From Algoriphagus aquimarinus (GTDB lineage: Bacteria; Bacteroidota; Bacteroidia; Cytophagales; Cyclobacteriaceae): a stretch of DNA of 64,000 bases. Below are positions 16,933 through 25,079 of this stretch, one piece after another. Location: positions 310,001 to 374,000 of the forward strand of contig NZ_VORW01000001.1 in the NCBI RefSeq assembly GCF_007997215.1, read 5' to 3'. Numbering within the stretch: the first letter of the stretch is position 1; each line of letters opens with the position of its first letter. The notes under the pieces are model-generated. The model ran no database searches. It was not told the origin of the DNA and was given only the letters and a program-made list of their open reading frames with translations. The translations under genes and the position numbers were made by a program.

Positions 16933-18252
16933 TTACCAAGTAAATAAGTCCTGATTGAGACTTTGGAGAGCCTCTTTTTTGAATTTGGAATCTACCAAAA
17001 CAGAAACATTATGGCGACTACCTCCGAAAGAAACCATCCTTACAGGATATTCTATCAACGAATCGATGACGGATTGTATAGCACCTTTGCTTTCCGACAC
17101 CATGTTCCCAACGATACAGATGATCGTCTGATCTCGGTCGATCTCTACAGTACAGAACGTGCTTAGCTCTTCCAAAATATGCTCCAAGTGACTCAAATCA
17201 TCAATTGTCACTGATACCGCCACTTCAGAAGTAGTGATCATATCGATAGGAGTTTTATATTTCTCAAAAATCTCAAACACCTTTCTCAAGAAACCATAAG
17301 CCAAGAGCATACGGCTGGATTTTATTTTGATAGCAGTGATGCCGTCTTTAGCAGCAATTGCTTTTACCCCAATAGTCTCTACATCAGCCTTGATTAAAGT
17401 GCCGTGCGCTTCAGGCTGCATGGTGTTAAGCAGTTTCACAGGTACGTTGAATTGCTGAGCGGGCCAGATAGATGCTGGATGAAGAATTTTGGCTCCAAAA
17501 TAAGCAAGCTCGGCCGCCTCGTCGAAAGACATCTCGGCGATTGGACGGGTTTTGTCTACGATTCTAGGGTCATTATTGTGCATGCCGTCGATATCTGTCC
17601 AGATCTCGCAAGCTGTAGCTTGAATGGCTGCAGCTACCAAAGACGCAGTATAATCACTGCCTCCACGCTTCAGATTATCCACTTCATTCAGGTGATTTTT
17701 GCAAATAAATCCCTGAGTTATAAAAATTGTGTCATCTGGGTGCTGAGCAAGAATTGCTTTAAGTTTATCAGATATTTTCTGTAATTCCGGCTCCGAATTT
17801 TCATCAATACTCATGAAATCAAACGCAGATAGAAATACTGCTGGTATCTCCAGTTCTTCCAAAAGTGTATGAAACAACTTAGTAGAAAGTAATTCTCCTT
17901 GAGCTAGAATATCACGATTGATTGCCTCATTGAAGGAGATTTTCAACAGAATATTCAAAAATTCAAAATGCTCCTTGATGATTTCCTGTGCTTTTTCTCT
18001 CGCCGATTCAGACTTCAACAGCTGAGGATAAAACTGATTATAATGTGCATGAAGCTCATCAATTCTTGATTTTGCCAGTGCTTTGTCAGCAGAAGCTAAT
18101 GCCTCACCAATACTAACCAAAGAATTAGTCGTGCCGGAAAGAGCAGAAAGAACTACGATTTTTGATTCATCACCACTGGTGATCAGGTCTTTTACCTGGT
18201 GCATGCGTTCTGGACGGCCCACAGAGGTGCCTCCAAATTTCATGATTTTCAT
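16933..18252 (-). CDS. lysC: Aspartate kinase (monofunctional)
   Basis: 439 residues from ATG at 18252, where the family N terminus MKIMKFGGTSVG begins. A longer frame opening with TTG at 18297 adds 15 residues that do not belong to the family and overlaps ribH. The kinase domain (KFGGTSVG, KRGGSDYTASL, the regulatory-linked EIWTDIDGMHNNDPRIV) is followed by two ACT domains (about 290-439), which usually mediate feedback by lysine or threonine. First step of aspartate-family amino acid synthesis. No homoserine dehydrogenase is fused. Confidence 0.93.
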   Translation of the reverse strand: MKIMKFGGTSVGRPERMHQVKDLITSGDESKIVVLSALSGTTNSLVSIGEALASADKALAKSRIDELHAHYNQFYPQLLKSESAREKAQEIIKEHFEFLNILLKISFNEAINRDILAQGELLSTKLFHTLLEELEIPAVFLSAFDFMSIDENSEPELQKISDKLKAILAQHPDDTIFITQGFICKNHLNEVDNLKRGGSDYTASLVAAAIQATACEIWTDIDGMHNNDPRIVDKTRPIAEMSFDEAAELAYFGAKILHPASIWPAQQFNVPVKLLNTMQPEAHGTLIKADVETIGVKAIAAKDGITAIKIKSSRMLLAYGFLRKVFEIFEKYKTPIDMITTSEVAVSVTIDDLSHLEHILEELSTFCTVEIDRDQTIICIVGNMVSESKGAIQSVIDSLIEYPVRMVSFGGSRHNVSVLVDSKFKKEALQSLNQDLFTW

Positions 18253-18286
18253 AGGGTCTATGCTTAAAAGGTTAATAGGTTTTTTC

Positions 18287-18763
18287 TTAGAATCCAAGCA
18301 TTTTCACTGCTGTGATAGCTGCTTCGTCGCCTTTGTTACCATGTTTTCCTCCAGCGCGATCCATGGCTTGCTGCTGAGTATTGGGCGTCAATACTCCAAA
18401 AATTACTGGCTTATTGTATTTCAAGCCTACATTAGTAATTCCATGTGCAACTGCGTCACAGATGAAATCAAAATGCTTGGTCTCTCCTTGAATCACACAT
18501 CCAAGACAGATTACAGCATCAATGCTTTCTTCTTGTGCTAGCCATTGAGCAGCGAGTGTAAGTTCAAATGAGCCTGGAACATTTCTACGAATGATGTTTT
18601 CTTTTTTTGCTCCATTTTCCAATAGTGTTTGGTATGCACCGGAATAAAGTGCTTCGGTCACATCTTCATTCCATTCGGATACGATGATTCCAAAAGTTTT
18701 ATTACTGATATCCTGGATATTTTTGGAGGAATGAGCACTTAGACTTTTAAGGGAAGTTGCCAT
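18287..18763 (-). CDS. ribH: 6,7-dimethyl-8-ribityllumazine synthase
   Basis: 158 residues, the usual lumazine synthase length. Motifs are VSEWNEDVTEAL, NVPGSFELTLAAQWLA and the catalytic loop GCVIQGETKHFDFICDAVAHG. It condenses 5-amino-6-ribitylamino-uracil with dihydroxybutanone phosphate in riboflavin synthesis, assembling as a pentamer or icosahedron. It lies 34 nt upstream of lysC; other riboflavin genes are not in view. Confidence 0.96.
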   Translation of the reverse strand: MATSLKSLSAHSSKNIQDISNKTFGIIVSEWNEDVTEALYSGAYQTLLENGAKKENIIRRNVPGSFELTLAAQWLAQEESIDAVICLGCVIQGETKHFDFICDAVAHGITNVGLKYNKPVIFGVLTPNTQQQAMDRAGGKHGNKGDEAAITAVKMLGF

Positions 18764-18798
18764 TGATAAGTTCTTTATGAAAATGTTTTAAACAAAAA

Positions 18799-18826
18799 AA
18801 GAGTAAGACCACAAGGCCTTACTCTT
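18799..18826 (-). terminator. Terminator after the TPR gene
   Basis: AAGAGTAAG and CTTACTCTT (18799-18807 / 18818-18826) form a stem. On the minus strand it is followed by a long T-run, 25 nt past the stop of the TPR gene. Confidence 0.85.
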
Positions 18827-18850
18827 CTTAGTATGCTATTCAAGAAAGCA

Positions 18851-19564
18851 TTACTTAGAGGCAAGACCTTCTAAGCGAGCTTTATGTTTTCGTGCTGAAG
18901 AAAATTCGAAAGACTCGAAATACTTGTCTTCGATCTCACCATAAGTAGCGATTGCCTCAGGGATTTTACCTGCTGCTTCGTATGCAATAGCAAGTTTGGT
19001 CAAATACTTAGGAGTGAAATACTTGTTTTCATCGTATTCAGCTGCTTTTTTGTAGCTAGAGATAGCTTTGTCTGTATTGCCAAGCTCCATGTTAGCATCT
19101 CCGATAAGAGAATAAGCTTTTGCCTGTACCAAGAAATCATCAGCTGAGAATTGTTCCAATTCTGTCAATGCTTCTTCGTATTTTCTCTCTGAAAGATAGA
19201 TTGAGCCAATGTAGAAATGCGCCAAGTTAGCAGCATCTGTACGTGGATAGTCATCTGCAATGCTAATGAGTCCAGCATTAATACCGTCTCCATTCAATGC
19301 TAGTTGAACACTATCTTGCTCGAAGAAATACACAGCTTGGAACATCTCCTTCTGTGCTTTCTCATTTTGGTTCTGGGTATTGATCTGGAAAAACAAGATT
19401 CCTCCAATCAAAACCACTGCTGCGATTAATACACCAGCTAGTACCTTACTATTCTGCTTCAAAAAAGCTTCACCTCTACCAAGTCTTGTTGCTATCTCAG
19501 AAGGATCTTCCAAAATATCATTGTGATGATCAGGGTGTACTCTTTTACTTTGTTTCGTTGCCAT
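18851..19564 (-). CDS. Membrane-anchored tetratricopeptide-repeat protein
   Basis: 237 residues from ATG at 19564 (MATKQSKRV); a TTG three codons upstream is a weaker start. A cytoplasmic basic stretch is followed by one membrane helix (about 43-62, VLAGVLIAAVVLIGGILFF). The periplasmic part carries TPR units (NLAHFYIGSIYLSERKYEEA, AYSLIGDANMELGNTDKAIS, TKLAIAYEAAGKIPEAIATY). The architecture resembles YfgM/YbgF-like scaffold proteins. Partner unknown. A -7 box lies just upstream at 19584-19591. Confidence 0.8.
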   Translation of the reverse strand: MATKQSKRVHPDHHNDILEDPSEIATRLGRGEAFLKQNSKVLAGVLIAAVVLIGGILFFQINTQNQNEKAQKEMFQAVYFFEQDSVQLALNGDGINAGLISIADDYPRTDAANLAHFYIGSIYLSERKYEEALTELEQFSADDFLVQAKAYSLIGDANMELGNTDKAISSYKKAAEYDENKYFTPKYLTKLAIAYEAAGKIPEAIATYGEIEDKYFESFEFSSARKHKARLEGLASK

Positions 19565-19583
19565 GCTACTCAAATTTCAGCCG

Positions 19584-19591
19584 CAAATATA
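19584..19591 (-). promoter_or_regulatory. Candidate -7 box for the TPR gene
   Basis: On the minus strand this reads TATATTTG, matching TAnnTTTG, about 20 nt before the ATG at 19564. It supports the ATG start over the upstream TTG. Confidence 0.5.
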
Positions 19592-19622
19592 CGGTTTTTA
19601 TACTTTCTACAAAGCCCAATAA

Positions 19623-19657
19623 AAAAGCCATGAAAGCTTTCTGTCTTCATGGCTTTT
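19623..19657 (-). terminator. Terminator after pdhA
   Basis: AAAAGCCATGAA pairs with TTCATGGCTTTT (12-bp perfect stem, 11-nt loop). On the minus strand it ends in a T-run, 22 nt past the pdhA stop. Confidence 0.88.
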
Positions 19658-19678
19658 AAGACGTTATGTTTTTCTTAT

Positions 19679-20698
19679 TTATTCCATTACAAAAGGATAG
19701 TCTTCCTGGATGTAAACATCCTTGAAAGCATCCTGTCCGTCAGGCCAAGGTGATTCTTCAGCGAATTTCACTGCATCCGTCACCTTTTGTTTCACTCCTT
19801 TGATTATTTCCTCAATCTCTTCCTCGCTGAGGATCTTATTTTCTTTGATAGTAGCAAGTACCTGCTCCATTGGATCACGTTGCTTGTATTCCTCTACCTC
19901 CTCTTTGGTTCTGTATTTCTGAGGATCAGACATGGAGTGCCCTTTGTACCGGTAGGTTCTCATTTCAAGCAAAGTAGGCCCATCGCCTCTTCTTGCTCTA
20001 TCTGCCGCTTCTGCTACTGCTTCGTGTACGGCTTCTACATTCATTCCGTCTACAGCAAAAGATGGCATATCGTAAGATTCACCCAAAGTAGAAAGGTCTT
20101 CCACATTAGATGATCTCTTTACTGCCGTACCCATTGCGTAGCCATTGTTCTCGATAACGAAAATCACTGGAGTTTTGTAAAGCATAGCCAAATTCAACGA
20201 TTCGTGAAAAGCTCCCTGACGCACCGCACCATCACCCATATAGCAAATTGCCAGGTTTTTGGTGCCTTTATATTTTTCTGCGAAGCCCATTCCAAGACCC
20301 ATAGGAATTTGTGCTCCTACGATTCCGTGACCTCCCATGAAATTTTTCTCTTTATCGAAAATGTGCATAGAACCACCTTTTCCTTTGGTAGTTCCAGTCG
20401 CTTTACCGAAAAGCTCAGCCATGATCGCTCCTGGATCAGTACCCAACCCAAGTGGGTGAGCATGACAACGATAAGCGGTAATCCACTTGTCGTCTTTGGT
20501 CAAAGCAGAAATAGCCCCAGAAGCACAAGCCTCCTGACCAATATATAAATGACAGAATCCTCTGATTTTTTGTTGACCGTAAAGTTGCCCCGCTTTCTCC
20601 TCGAACCTCCTCATTAAGAGCATGCTCTCGTACCAGAAAGTGTAAGTTTCCTTCGAATATTTTACTTTAGACTTAGTTGCTACTGTTCTCTTTGCCAT
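19679..20698 (-). CDS. pdhA: Pyruvate dehydrogenase E1 component, alpha subunit
   Basis: 339 residues. The thiamine-diphosphate motif GDGAVRQGAFHESLNLA...NN (near 150-182) and the phosphorylation-loop-like RYKGHSMSDPQKYRTKEEV are present. It is the alpha chain of the heterotetrameric E1 that decarboxylates pyruvate (or a branched 2-oxo acid) to feed acetyl-CoA. The beta chain is not adjacent, unlike in many bacteria; split E1 genes are common in Bacteroidota. A -7 box lies at 20733-20740 and a terminator follows, so the gene is probably monocistronic. Confidence 0.92.
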   Translation of the reverse strand: MAKRTVATKSKVKYSKETYTFWYESMLLMRRFEEKAGQLYGQQKIRGFCHLYIGQEACASGAISALTKDDKWITAYRCHAHPLGLGTDPGAIMAELFGKATGTTKGKGGSMHIFDKEKNFMGGHGIVGAQIPMGLGMGFAEKYKGTKNLAICYMGDGAVRQGAFHESLNLAMLYKTPVIFVIENNGYAMGTAVKRSSNVEDLSTLGESYDMPSFAVDGMNVEAVHEAVAEAADRARRGDGPTLLEMRTYRYKGHSMSDPQKYRTKEEVEEYKQRDPMEQVLATIKENKILSEEEIEEIIKGVKQKVTDAVKFAEESPWPDGQDAFKDVYIQEDYPFVME

Positions 20699-20732
20699 AT
20701 CGTAATGATGAAAATATGCTAATTTTAGGTCT

Positions 20733-20740
20733 CAAATATA
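20733..20740 (-). promoter_or_regulatory. Candidate -7 box for pdhA
   Basis: Minus strand reads TATATTTG (TAnnTTTG consensus), 35 nt before the pdhA start, in the 92-nt spacer shared with divergent recF. Confidence 0.5.
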
Positions 20741-20790
20741 ATCAACCCACCCTAAATAACAGGCTACCGCCGAAATAATTACCCAATCTC

Positions 20791-21900
20791 ATGCACTTGA
20801 AGTCTCTAGAACTCTTACAATTCAAAAATCATGAGAAGACCCGACTCCAATTTTCAAGCGAGATTAACTGCTTTGTGGGACTGAATGGTAGTGGAAAAAC
20901 CAACGTATTGGACGGTATTCATTATTTGTCATTGACCAAAAGTGCCGTTCAGTCCAGCGATAGCCTGAATGTGCAGCACGAGAAGGATTTCTTTGCGATC
21001 AAAGGGCAATTTGAACTAGCTGAAGCAAAGCCGTTGGAAGTGAGATGTACAGTAGAATTGGGTAAAAAGAAGCAGATCTATCAAAATGGAAAGGCACTTG
21101 CCAAAACTTCCGAGCATGTAGGGATGATTCCTTTGGTCTTAATAGCTCCTGATGATACGGAGTTGATTAAAGGTGGAAGCGATGGACGAAGAAAGTTTTT
21201 TGATGGTTTGATATCCCAGCTTGATCATGCTTATTTGGATCAATTGATTCGATACCATCACTTTTTAAAGCAACGAAATGCTTTGCTGAAGAAGTTCGCC
21301 GAAACTGGAAGACGAGATTTAACGCTTTTGGATAATTATGATACAGAGTTAATAGAACTTAGCGTGAAACTTTCAGCTAGGAGAAATGAGCTTCTGACAG
21401 AAATGGCTCCTTTATTACAAAGTCATTATTCTGAGATCTCTCAGGGTCAAGAGCTAGTCAGTGTGATCTATGAAACGGAAGCATTGCGGGAGGACTTCAG
21501 TGCCTATTTTAAAAGCCTTCGGAAAAAAGATCTGATCACCAAAAATAGTAATGCGGGAATCCATAAAGACGATTTCGGTTTTATAATAGGAGAGCACCCT
21601 ATCCGGAAAATTGGTAGTCAAGGACAGCAGAAGTCCTACATCATATCGCTTAAACTGGCTCAGTTCCAGATTTTCGAGATAGAAAAAGGCGAAAAGCCAA
21701 TTCTCTTATTGGACGACATCTTTGACAAACTCGATGATCTGCGGATTGCCCAACTCATGAAGTTGATTTCTCAGCACACCTTTGGACAGATATTTTTGAC
21801 GGATGCTAGACCAGAGCGGTCAAAGAAGATACTTTCGGAATTAGATTCGGAGGTGGCTTTCTTTTCGATAAAAGAGGGAGTTATTAATATCGAGATATAA
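20791..21900 (+). CDS. recF: DNA replication and repair protein RecF
   Basis: 369 residues. SMC-like ABC ATPase: Walker A GLNGSGKTNVLDGIHYLS (near 30-47), the RecF loop GGSDGRRKFFDGLISQLD, the signature-like IGSQGQQKSYIISLKLAQ and Walker B ILLLDDIFDKLDD. RecF helps load RecA at single-strand gaps with RecOR. It is a single gene here, divergent from pdhA and not in the dnaA-dnaN-recF arrangement. Confidence 0.96.
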   Translation: MHLKSLELLQFKNHEKTRLQFSSEINCFVGLNGSGKTNVLDGIHYLSLTKSAVQSSDSLNVQHEKDFFAIKGQFELAEAKPLEVRCTVELGKKKQIYQNGKALAKTSEHVGMIPLVLIAPDDTELIKGGSDGRRKFFDGLISQLDHAYLDQLIRYHHFLKQRNALLKKFAETGRRDLTLLDNYDTELIELSVKLSARRNELLTEMAPLLQSHYSEISQGQELVSVIYETEALREDFSAYFKSLRKKDLITKNSNAGIHKDDFGFIIGEHPIRKIGSQGQQKSYIISLKLAQFQIFEIEKGEKPILLLDDIFDKLDDLRIAQLMKLISQHTFGQIFLTDARPERSKKILSELDSEVAFFSIKEGVINIEI

Positions 21901-21902
21901 AA

Positions 21903-21922
21903 AAAGGAGCCGAAGCTCCTTT
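21903..21922. terminator. Bidirectional terminator between recF and the nucleotidyltransferase gene
   Basis: AAAGGAGC pairs with GCTCCTTT across a 4-nt loop, immediately after recF and 4 nt before the convergent gene's stop. Confidence 0.85.
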
Positions 21923-21925
21923 ATC

Positions 21926-22831
21926 TTATTTCCATAGATCAGCCGGATATTCTCCAGCATCATGTAGCTTCTTAAGTGAATCGATCACCACAGGCTTATC
22001 TTCTGTGTAGGTGACGCCAAACCAGATTTTTCCGCCTTCCAATATTTCAAAAGCAGCTTCATCAGCTTTGATGAGATTGTTGGCTACCGTTGGGATGTAG
22101 AATTCAGATTTTAGATTTTCAAGATTTGCCGGAAGGAATTCATTCCACATTTTCTCGATATCAGCAAAGACATCTTGATGAAAGCCCCAGAAATTCATAC
22201 TTACCGGTGTGTCTTCAGAGATTTCCAACACTTCGTTTTCTCCTTTACTTATTATTTTCTCGCCTTCACGAGCGATAGAAGTTCTTTCTACCATGCCGAT
22301 CAGATGACCTTTCTCATTGGTTTCGCAGACTCCACGGCTTACTGTGCCATTTTCAGAAAGCACATTCTGGATCGCATAGCCTACCATCGCATGGAGGTCA
22401 GATTTTACTTCAGTAGTCAGGAATTTCCCGATTGCATTAAAAGCTTCTTTGCCGTAAAAATCATCTGCATTGATTACAGCGAATGGCTCTTTGATTGCAT
22501 CCTTTGCGCAAAGTACAGCATGAGCTGTTCCAAAAGGTTTCTTACGCTCTGCTTGCTTCAATTCAGCAGGTACAAAGCTATCAAGTGACTGGATTACAAA
22601 GTCAACTTCAATCTTGCCTTCGAGCTTTGGTAGGAATAAGTCTTTTGATTCTTCGAGAATTTCTTGGCGAACGATAAGAACAACTTTGCCAAATCCTGCT
22701 CTGATGGCATCAAAAATAGAATACTCAAGAATAGTTTCTCCGCTAGGTCCAAATCCATCGATCTGCTTATTTCCGCCATATCGGCTTCCCATTCCGGCTG
22801 CAAGTACTAGTAAGGTAGGTTTCTGGTTCAT
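21926..22831 (-). CDS. Sugar-phosphate nucleotidyltransferase
   Basis: 301 residues from ATG at 22831. The frame continues to a TTG at 22855, but that codon lies inside the -7 box at 22853-22860, so it cannot be the start. The N-terminal NTP-transferase signature LAAGMGSRYGGNKQIDGFGP, the INADDFYGKEAFNAI metal motif and SMNFWGFHQDVF are present. It transfers a nucleotidyl group to a sugar phosphate; the exact sugar is not evident. Confidence 0.85.
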   Translation of the reverse strand: MNQKPTLLVLAAGMGSRYGGNKQIDGFGPSGETILEYSIFDAIRAGFGKVVLIVRQEILEESKDLFLPKLEGKIEVDFVIQSLDSFVPAELKQAERKKPFGTAHAVLCAKDAIKEPFAVINADDFYGKEAFNAIGKFLTTEVKSDLHAMVGYAIQNVLSENGTVSRGVCETNEKGHLIGMVERTSIAREGEKIISKGENEVLEISEDTPVSMNFWGFHQDVFADIEKMWNEFLPANLENLKSEFYIPTVANNLIKADEAAFEILEGGKIWFGVTYTEDKPVVIDSLKKLHDAGEYPADLWK

Positions 22832-22852
22832 AGTAGGTTTATAAAACGATGG

Positions 22853-22860
22853 CAAAAATA
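22853..22860 (-). promoter_or_regulatory. Candidate -7 box for the nucleotidyltransferase
   Basis: Minus strand reads TATTTTTG, 21 nt before the ATG at 22831, matching TAnnTTTG. It helps choose the start codon. Confidence 0.5.
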
Positions 22861-22900
22861 AGTCTTTATGTCAGCAGGACAAGAGAATACCCATGTTTCT

Positions 22901-23097
22901 AAAAAAGCCATTGGTCTATATTTAAACCATATTATGAATTATATACATCAAATTTATCACCTAATGGTTTTATAAATGTCTTTAAGCTAAATATTAGATA
23001 CAAAATCGTAGCAGACTAGATAAATTTTCAACCATAATAGGAATTAATTTAATTTTCTGTTTAGTTTTATGCCATAATCTCAAAAAACCATTAGACC
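22901..23097 (+). promoter_or_regulatory. Repeated CCATT(G/A)G motif upstream of the PII-amtB operon
   Basis: Three related sites: AAAAAAGCCATTGGTCTA at 22901-22918, the inverted CCTAATGGTTTT at 22960-22971, and AAAAAACCATTAGACC at 23082-23097. The last is only 10 nt before the PII start codon. The shared core AAAA(A/G)CCATT(A/G)G suggests binding sites for a regulator of ammonium assimilation. The region is otherwise AT-rich with no gene. Confidence 0.4.
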
Positions 23098-23107
23098 CAT
23101 TGAAAAA

Positions 23108-23446
23108 ATGAAAAAAATTGAAGCGATTATCAGGACTTCCCGCTTTGACCAGATCCACTCCTGTGTGGCTGCGCTCGGTGTGAAGTTTCTCACTTTTTAC
23201 GAAGTGAAAGGAATGGGCTTGGAGCATGCCAGGCTTGAAATGTATCGTGGGGTACCTTATGAGCCTGCATACATTCCAAGAACTAAGATTGAAATCGTCA
23301 CGGTAGAAGAATTGGTGGAGCCAGTGATCAACTGTATCCTAACTGAGGGTAAAACAGGTCAAATCGGGGATGGGAAAATCTTCGTCTACGACGTGTTGGA
23401 AGCTCATCGTATCAGAAATAGCGATACAGGAGAACAGGCACTTTAA
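23108..23446 (+). CDS. P-II family nitrogen regulatory protein
   Basis: 112 residues, ungapped against E. coli GlnB through the first 62 positions. It keeps KKIEAII, the T-loop tyrosines 46 and 51 (YRGVPY) and the B-loop TGQIGDGKIFV. However Gln39, which coordinates Mg-ATP and 2-oxoglutarate, is Glu, Arg38 is Leu and Lys58 is Arg. It normally binds ATP/ADP and 2-oxoglutarate and gates the ammonium channel. It is followed after 35 nt by amtB, the classical glnK-amtB pair. Confidence 0.9.
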   Translation: MKKIEAIIRTSRFDQIHSCVAALGVKFLTFYEVKGMGLEHARLEMYRGVPYEPAYIPRTKIEIVTVEELVEPVINCILTEGKTGQIGDGKIFVYDVLEAHRIRNSDTGEQAL

Positions 23447-23481
23447 TCTTATTCACTTATTCACCGAACCTATTTTATCAA

Positions 23482-24711
23482 ATGCAAGACTTATTTACCG
23501 TCAATAACTTATGGATGATGATCGCCACTACCATGGTTTTCATTATGCACCTGGGCTTTGCCAGCTTGGAAGCTGGGCTTACGCGCTCAAAAAATACCGT
23601 TAACATTCTGTTCAAAAACACAATCATTCCTGCGATTGGGCTTTTGACTTATGCCTTTGTTGGCTTTAACCTAATGTACCCTGGTGCAGAATATGCTGGC
23701 TCATTCTTCGGCTTTGCAGGTTTTGGACTTACCCTTCCTGATGGATGGGATACCAGCGAGTATAATGCAGGGTATACCTTCTTTACCGATTTTATTTTCC
23801 AAGCTATGTTTGCTGCCACAGCAGCTACAATCGTTTCTGGAGCAGTAGCTGAGCGAGTGAAACTTGGGCCATTTATCTTTTTCTCCTTCTTATACGTAGG
23901 CATATGCTATCCAATCGTAGGAATGTGGAAATGGGGTGGTGGATTCCTTAATACACTTGAAACACCATTTTATGACTTCGCAGGATCCACGATTGTACAT
24001 TCTGTCGGTGGATGGGGAGCCTTAATTGGCGCAGCTCTTTTAGGCCCTAGAATTGGCAAATATACCTCTAGAGGCATGACAGCGATTCCTGGCCATAATA
24101 TTCCCTTGGCCACTTTCGGCGTATTCTTATTATGGTTCGGATGGTTTGGATTCAATGGTGGCTCAGTGCTTAGTGCCGATCCGGGATTGGTATCCAAAGT
24201 TTTCGTAACAACTTCGATGGCAGCTGCAGCCGGAGCTTTTGGGGCTCTGATCGTTTCTTACATAATGTTCAAAACATACGATATCACCATGGTATTGAAT
24301 GGTATTTTGGCAGGCTTAGTGGGAATCACCGCTGGAGCAGATCAAATGAGTGTCAATTCTTCGATTATCATTGGACTGATTGGCGGTGGCTTAATCGTCT
24401 TGGCAGTAGTTTTCTTTGATAAAATCAAAGTGGATGACCCTGTAGGGGCGATTTCAGTTCACCTTGTTGGTGGGATCTGGGGTACTTTGGCTGTTGGGAT
24501 CTTCGGCGATCTGGCAAGCGTTAGTCAGTTTTTCTCTCAGTTGATTGGAGTGGCAGCAGTAGGTGCGTTCTGTGTAATTTTTGCAGGAGTGATCTTCTTT
24601 GTCATGAAAAAGACCATCGGTATCCGAGTAGATGAAGCTGAAGAAACTGAAGGCCTGGATATCAATGAGCACAGTATGCGTGCATATCCTGACTTTGCTA
24701 CGAAAGATTAA
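23482..24711 (+). CDS. amtB: Ammonium transporter
   Basis: 409 residues with 11 membrane segments of the Amt/Rh family. The twin pore histidines are in STIVHSVGGWGALIG and AISVHLVGGIWGTL; the early motif GFASLEAGLTRSKNTVNI is characteristic. It imports ammonium across the inner membrane and is controlled by the PII protein encoded just upstream. The C-terminal tail (RVDEAEETEGLDINEH) is the usual regulatory tail. A terminator follows. Confidence 0.96.
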   Translation: MQDLFTVNNLWMMIATTMVFIMHLGFASLEAGLTRSKNTVNILFKNTIIPAIGLLTYAFVGFNLMYPGAEYAGSFFGFAGFGLTLPDGWDTSEYNAGYTFFTDFIFQAMFAATAATIVSGAVAERVKLGPFIFFSFLYVGICYPIVGMWKWGGGFLNTLETPFYDFAGSTIVHSVGGWGALIGAALLGPRIGKYTSRGMTAIPGHNIPLATFGVFLLWFGWFGFNGGSVLSADPGLVSKVFVTTSMAAAAGAFGALIVSYIMFKTYDITMVLNGILAGLVGITAGADQMSVNSSIIIGLIGGGLIVLAVVFFDKIKVDDPVGAISVHLVGGIWGTLAVGIFGDLASVSQFFSQLIGVAAVGAFCVIFAGVIFFVMKKTIGIRVDEAEETEGLDINEHSMRAYPDFATKD

Positions 24712-24740
24712 TTAAAGAAAACCAACTACCATAATTGAAA

Positions 24741-24774
24741 AAGCCCCGTTCCAAAATTGGTCGGGGCTTCTTTT
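24741..24774 (+). terminator. Terminator after amtB
   Basis: AAGCCCCG pairs with CGGGGCTT around a 13-nt loop, followed by CTTTTT. Confidence 0.88.
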
Positions 24775-24777
24775 TAG

Positions 24778-24966
24778 TCAAAATGCTGGTTCGAAATATC
24801 TATTGAGAATTACATGATGGACTTTGCCAAACATTTGATAACACCAGTCTTTGAATTCTTGAATCTCTGTGGGTAAAATTAACCTTAGTCCTTTTCTCAG
24901 CTCACGTTCAAACAAATACTTGGAAAAGCTGACCTTTTGTAAGATAGTCTTCACATATTCGATCAT
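24778..24966 (-). CDS. Small conserved-looking protein of unknown function
   Basis: 62 residues (MIEYVKTILQKVSFSKYLFE, then RELRKGLRL...EFKDWCYQMFG). The pattern of a helical start followed by ELRKxL, a WCY/F segment and ILNRYF at the end resembles a short hypothetical family I have seen in Bacteroidota genomes. It is convergent with amtB and shares the terminator. No function known. Confidence 0.65.
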   Translation of the reverse strand: MIEYVKTILQKVSFSKYLFERELRKGLRLILPTEIQEFKDWCYQMFGKVHHVILNRYFEPAF

Positions 24967-25079
24967 AGTCTAAAGAGTTTAGGGTTTTAACTGATTTTAA
25001 GTTTCAATACGGAGGCTTTTCTATAGATGTTGCGTTATTTTAGAAATCAAAGAGTAGAATATTTCCTATTTTCGCAACC

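Noticed and set aside
16933-18297. Longer aspartate kinase starting with TTG at 18297
   Set aside because: The added 15 residues are not family-like and overlap ribH; ATG at 18252 gives the standard N terminus.
21926-22855. Longer nucleotidyltransferase starting at 22855
   Set aside because: That codon lies inside a consensus -7 box; ATG at 22831 directly precedes the conserved LAAGMGSR motif.
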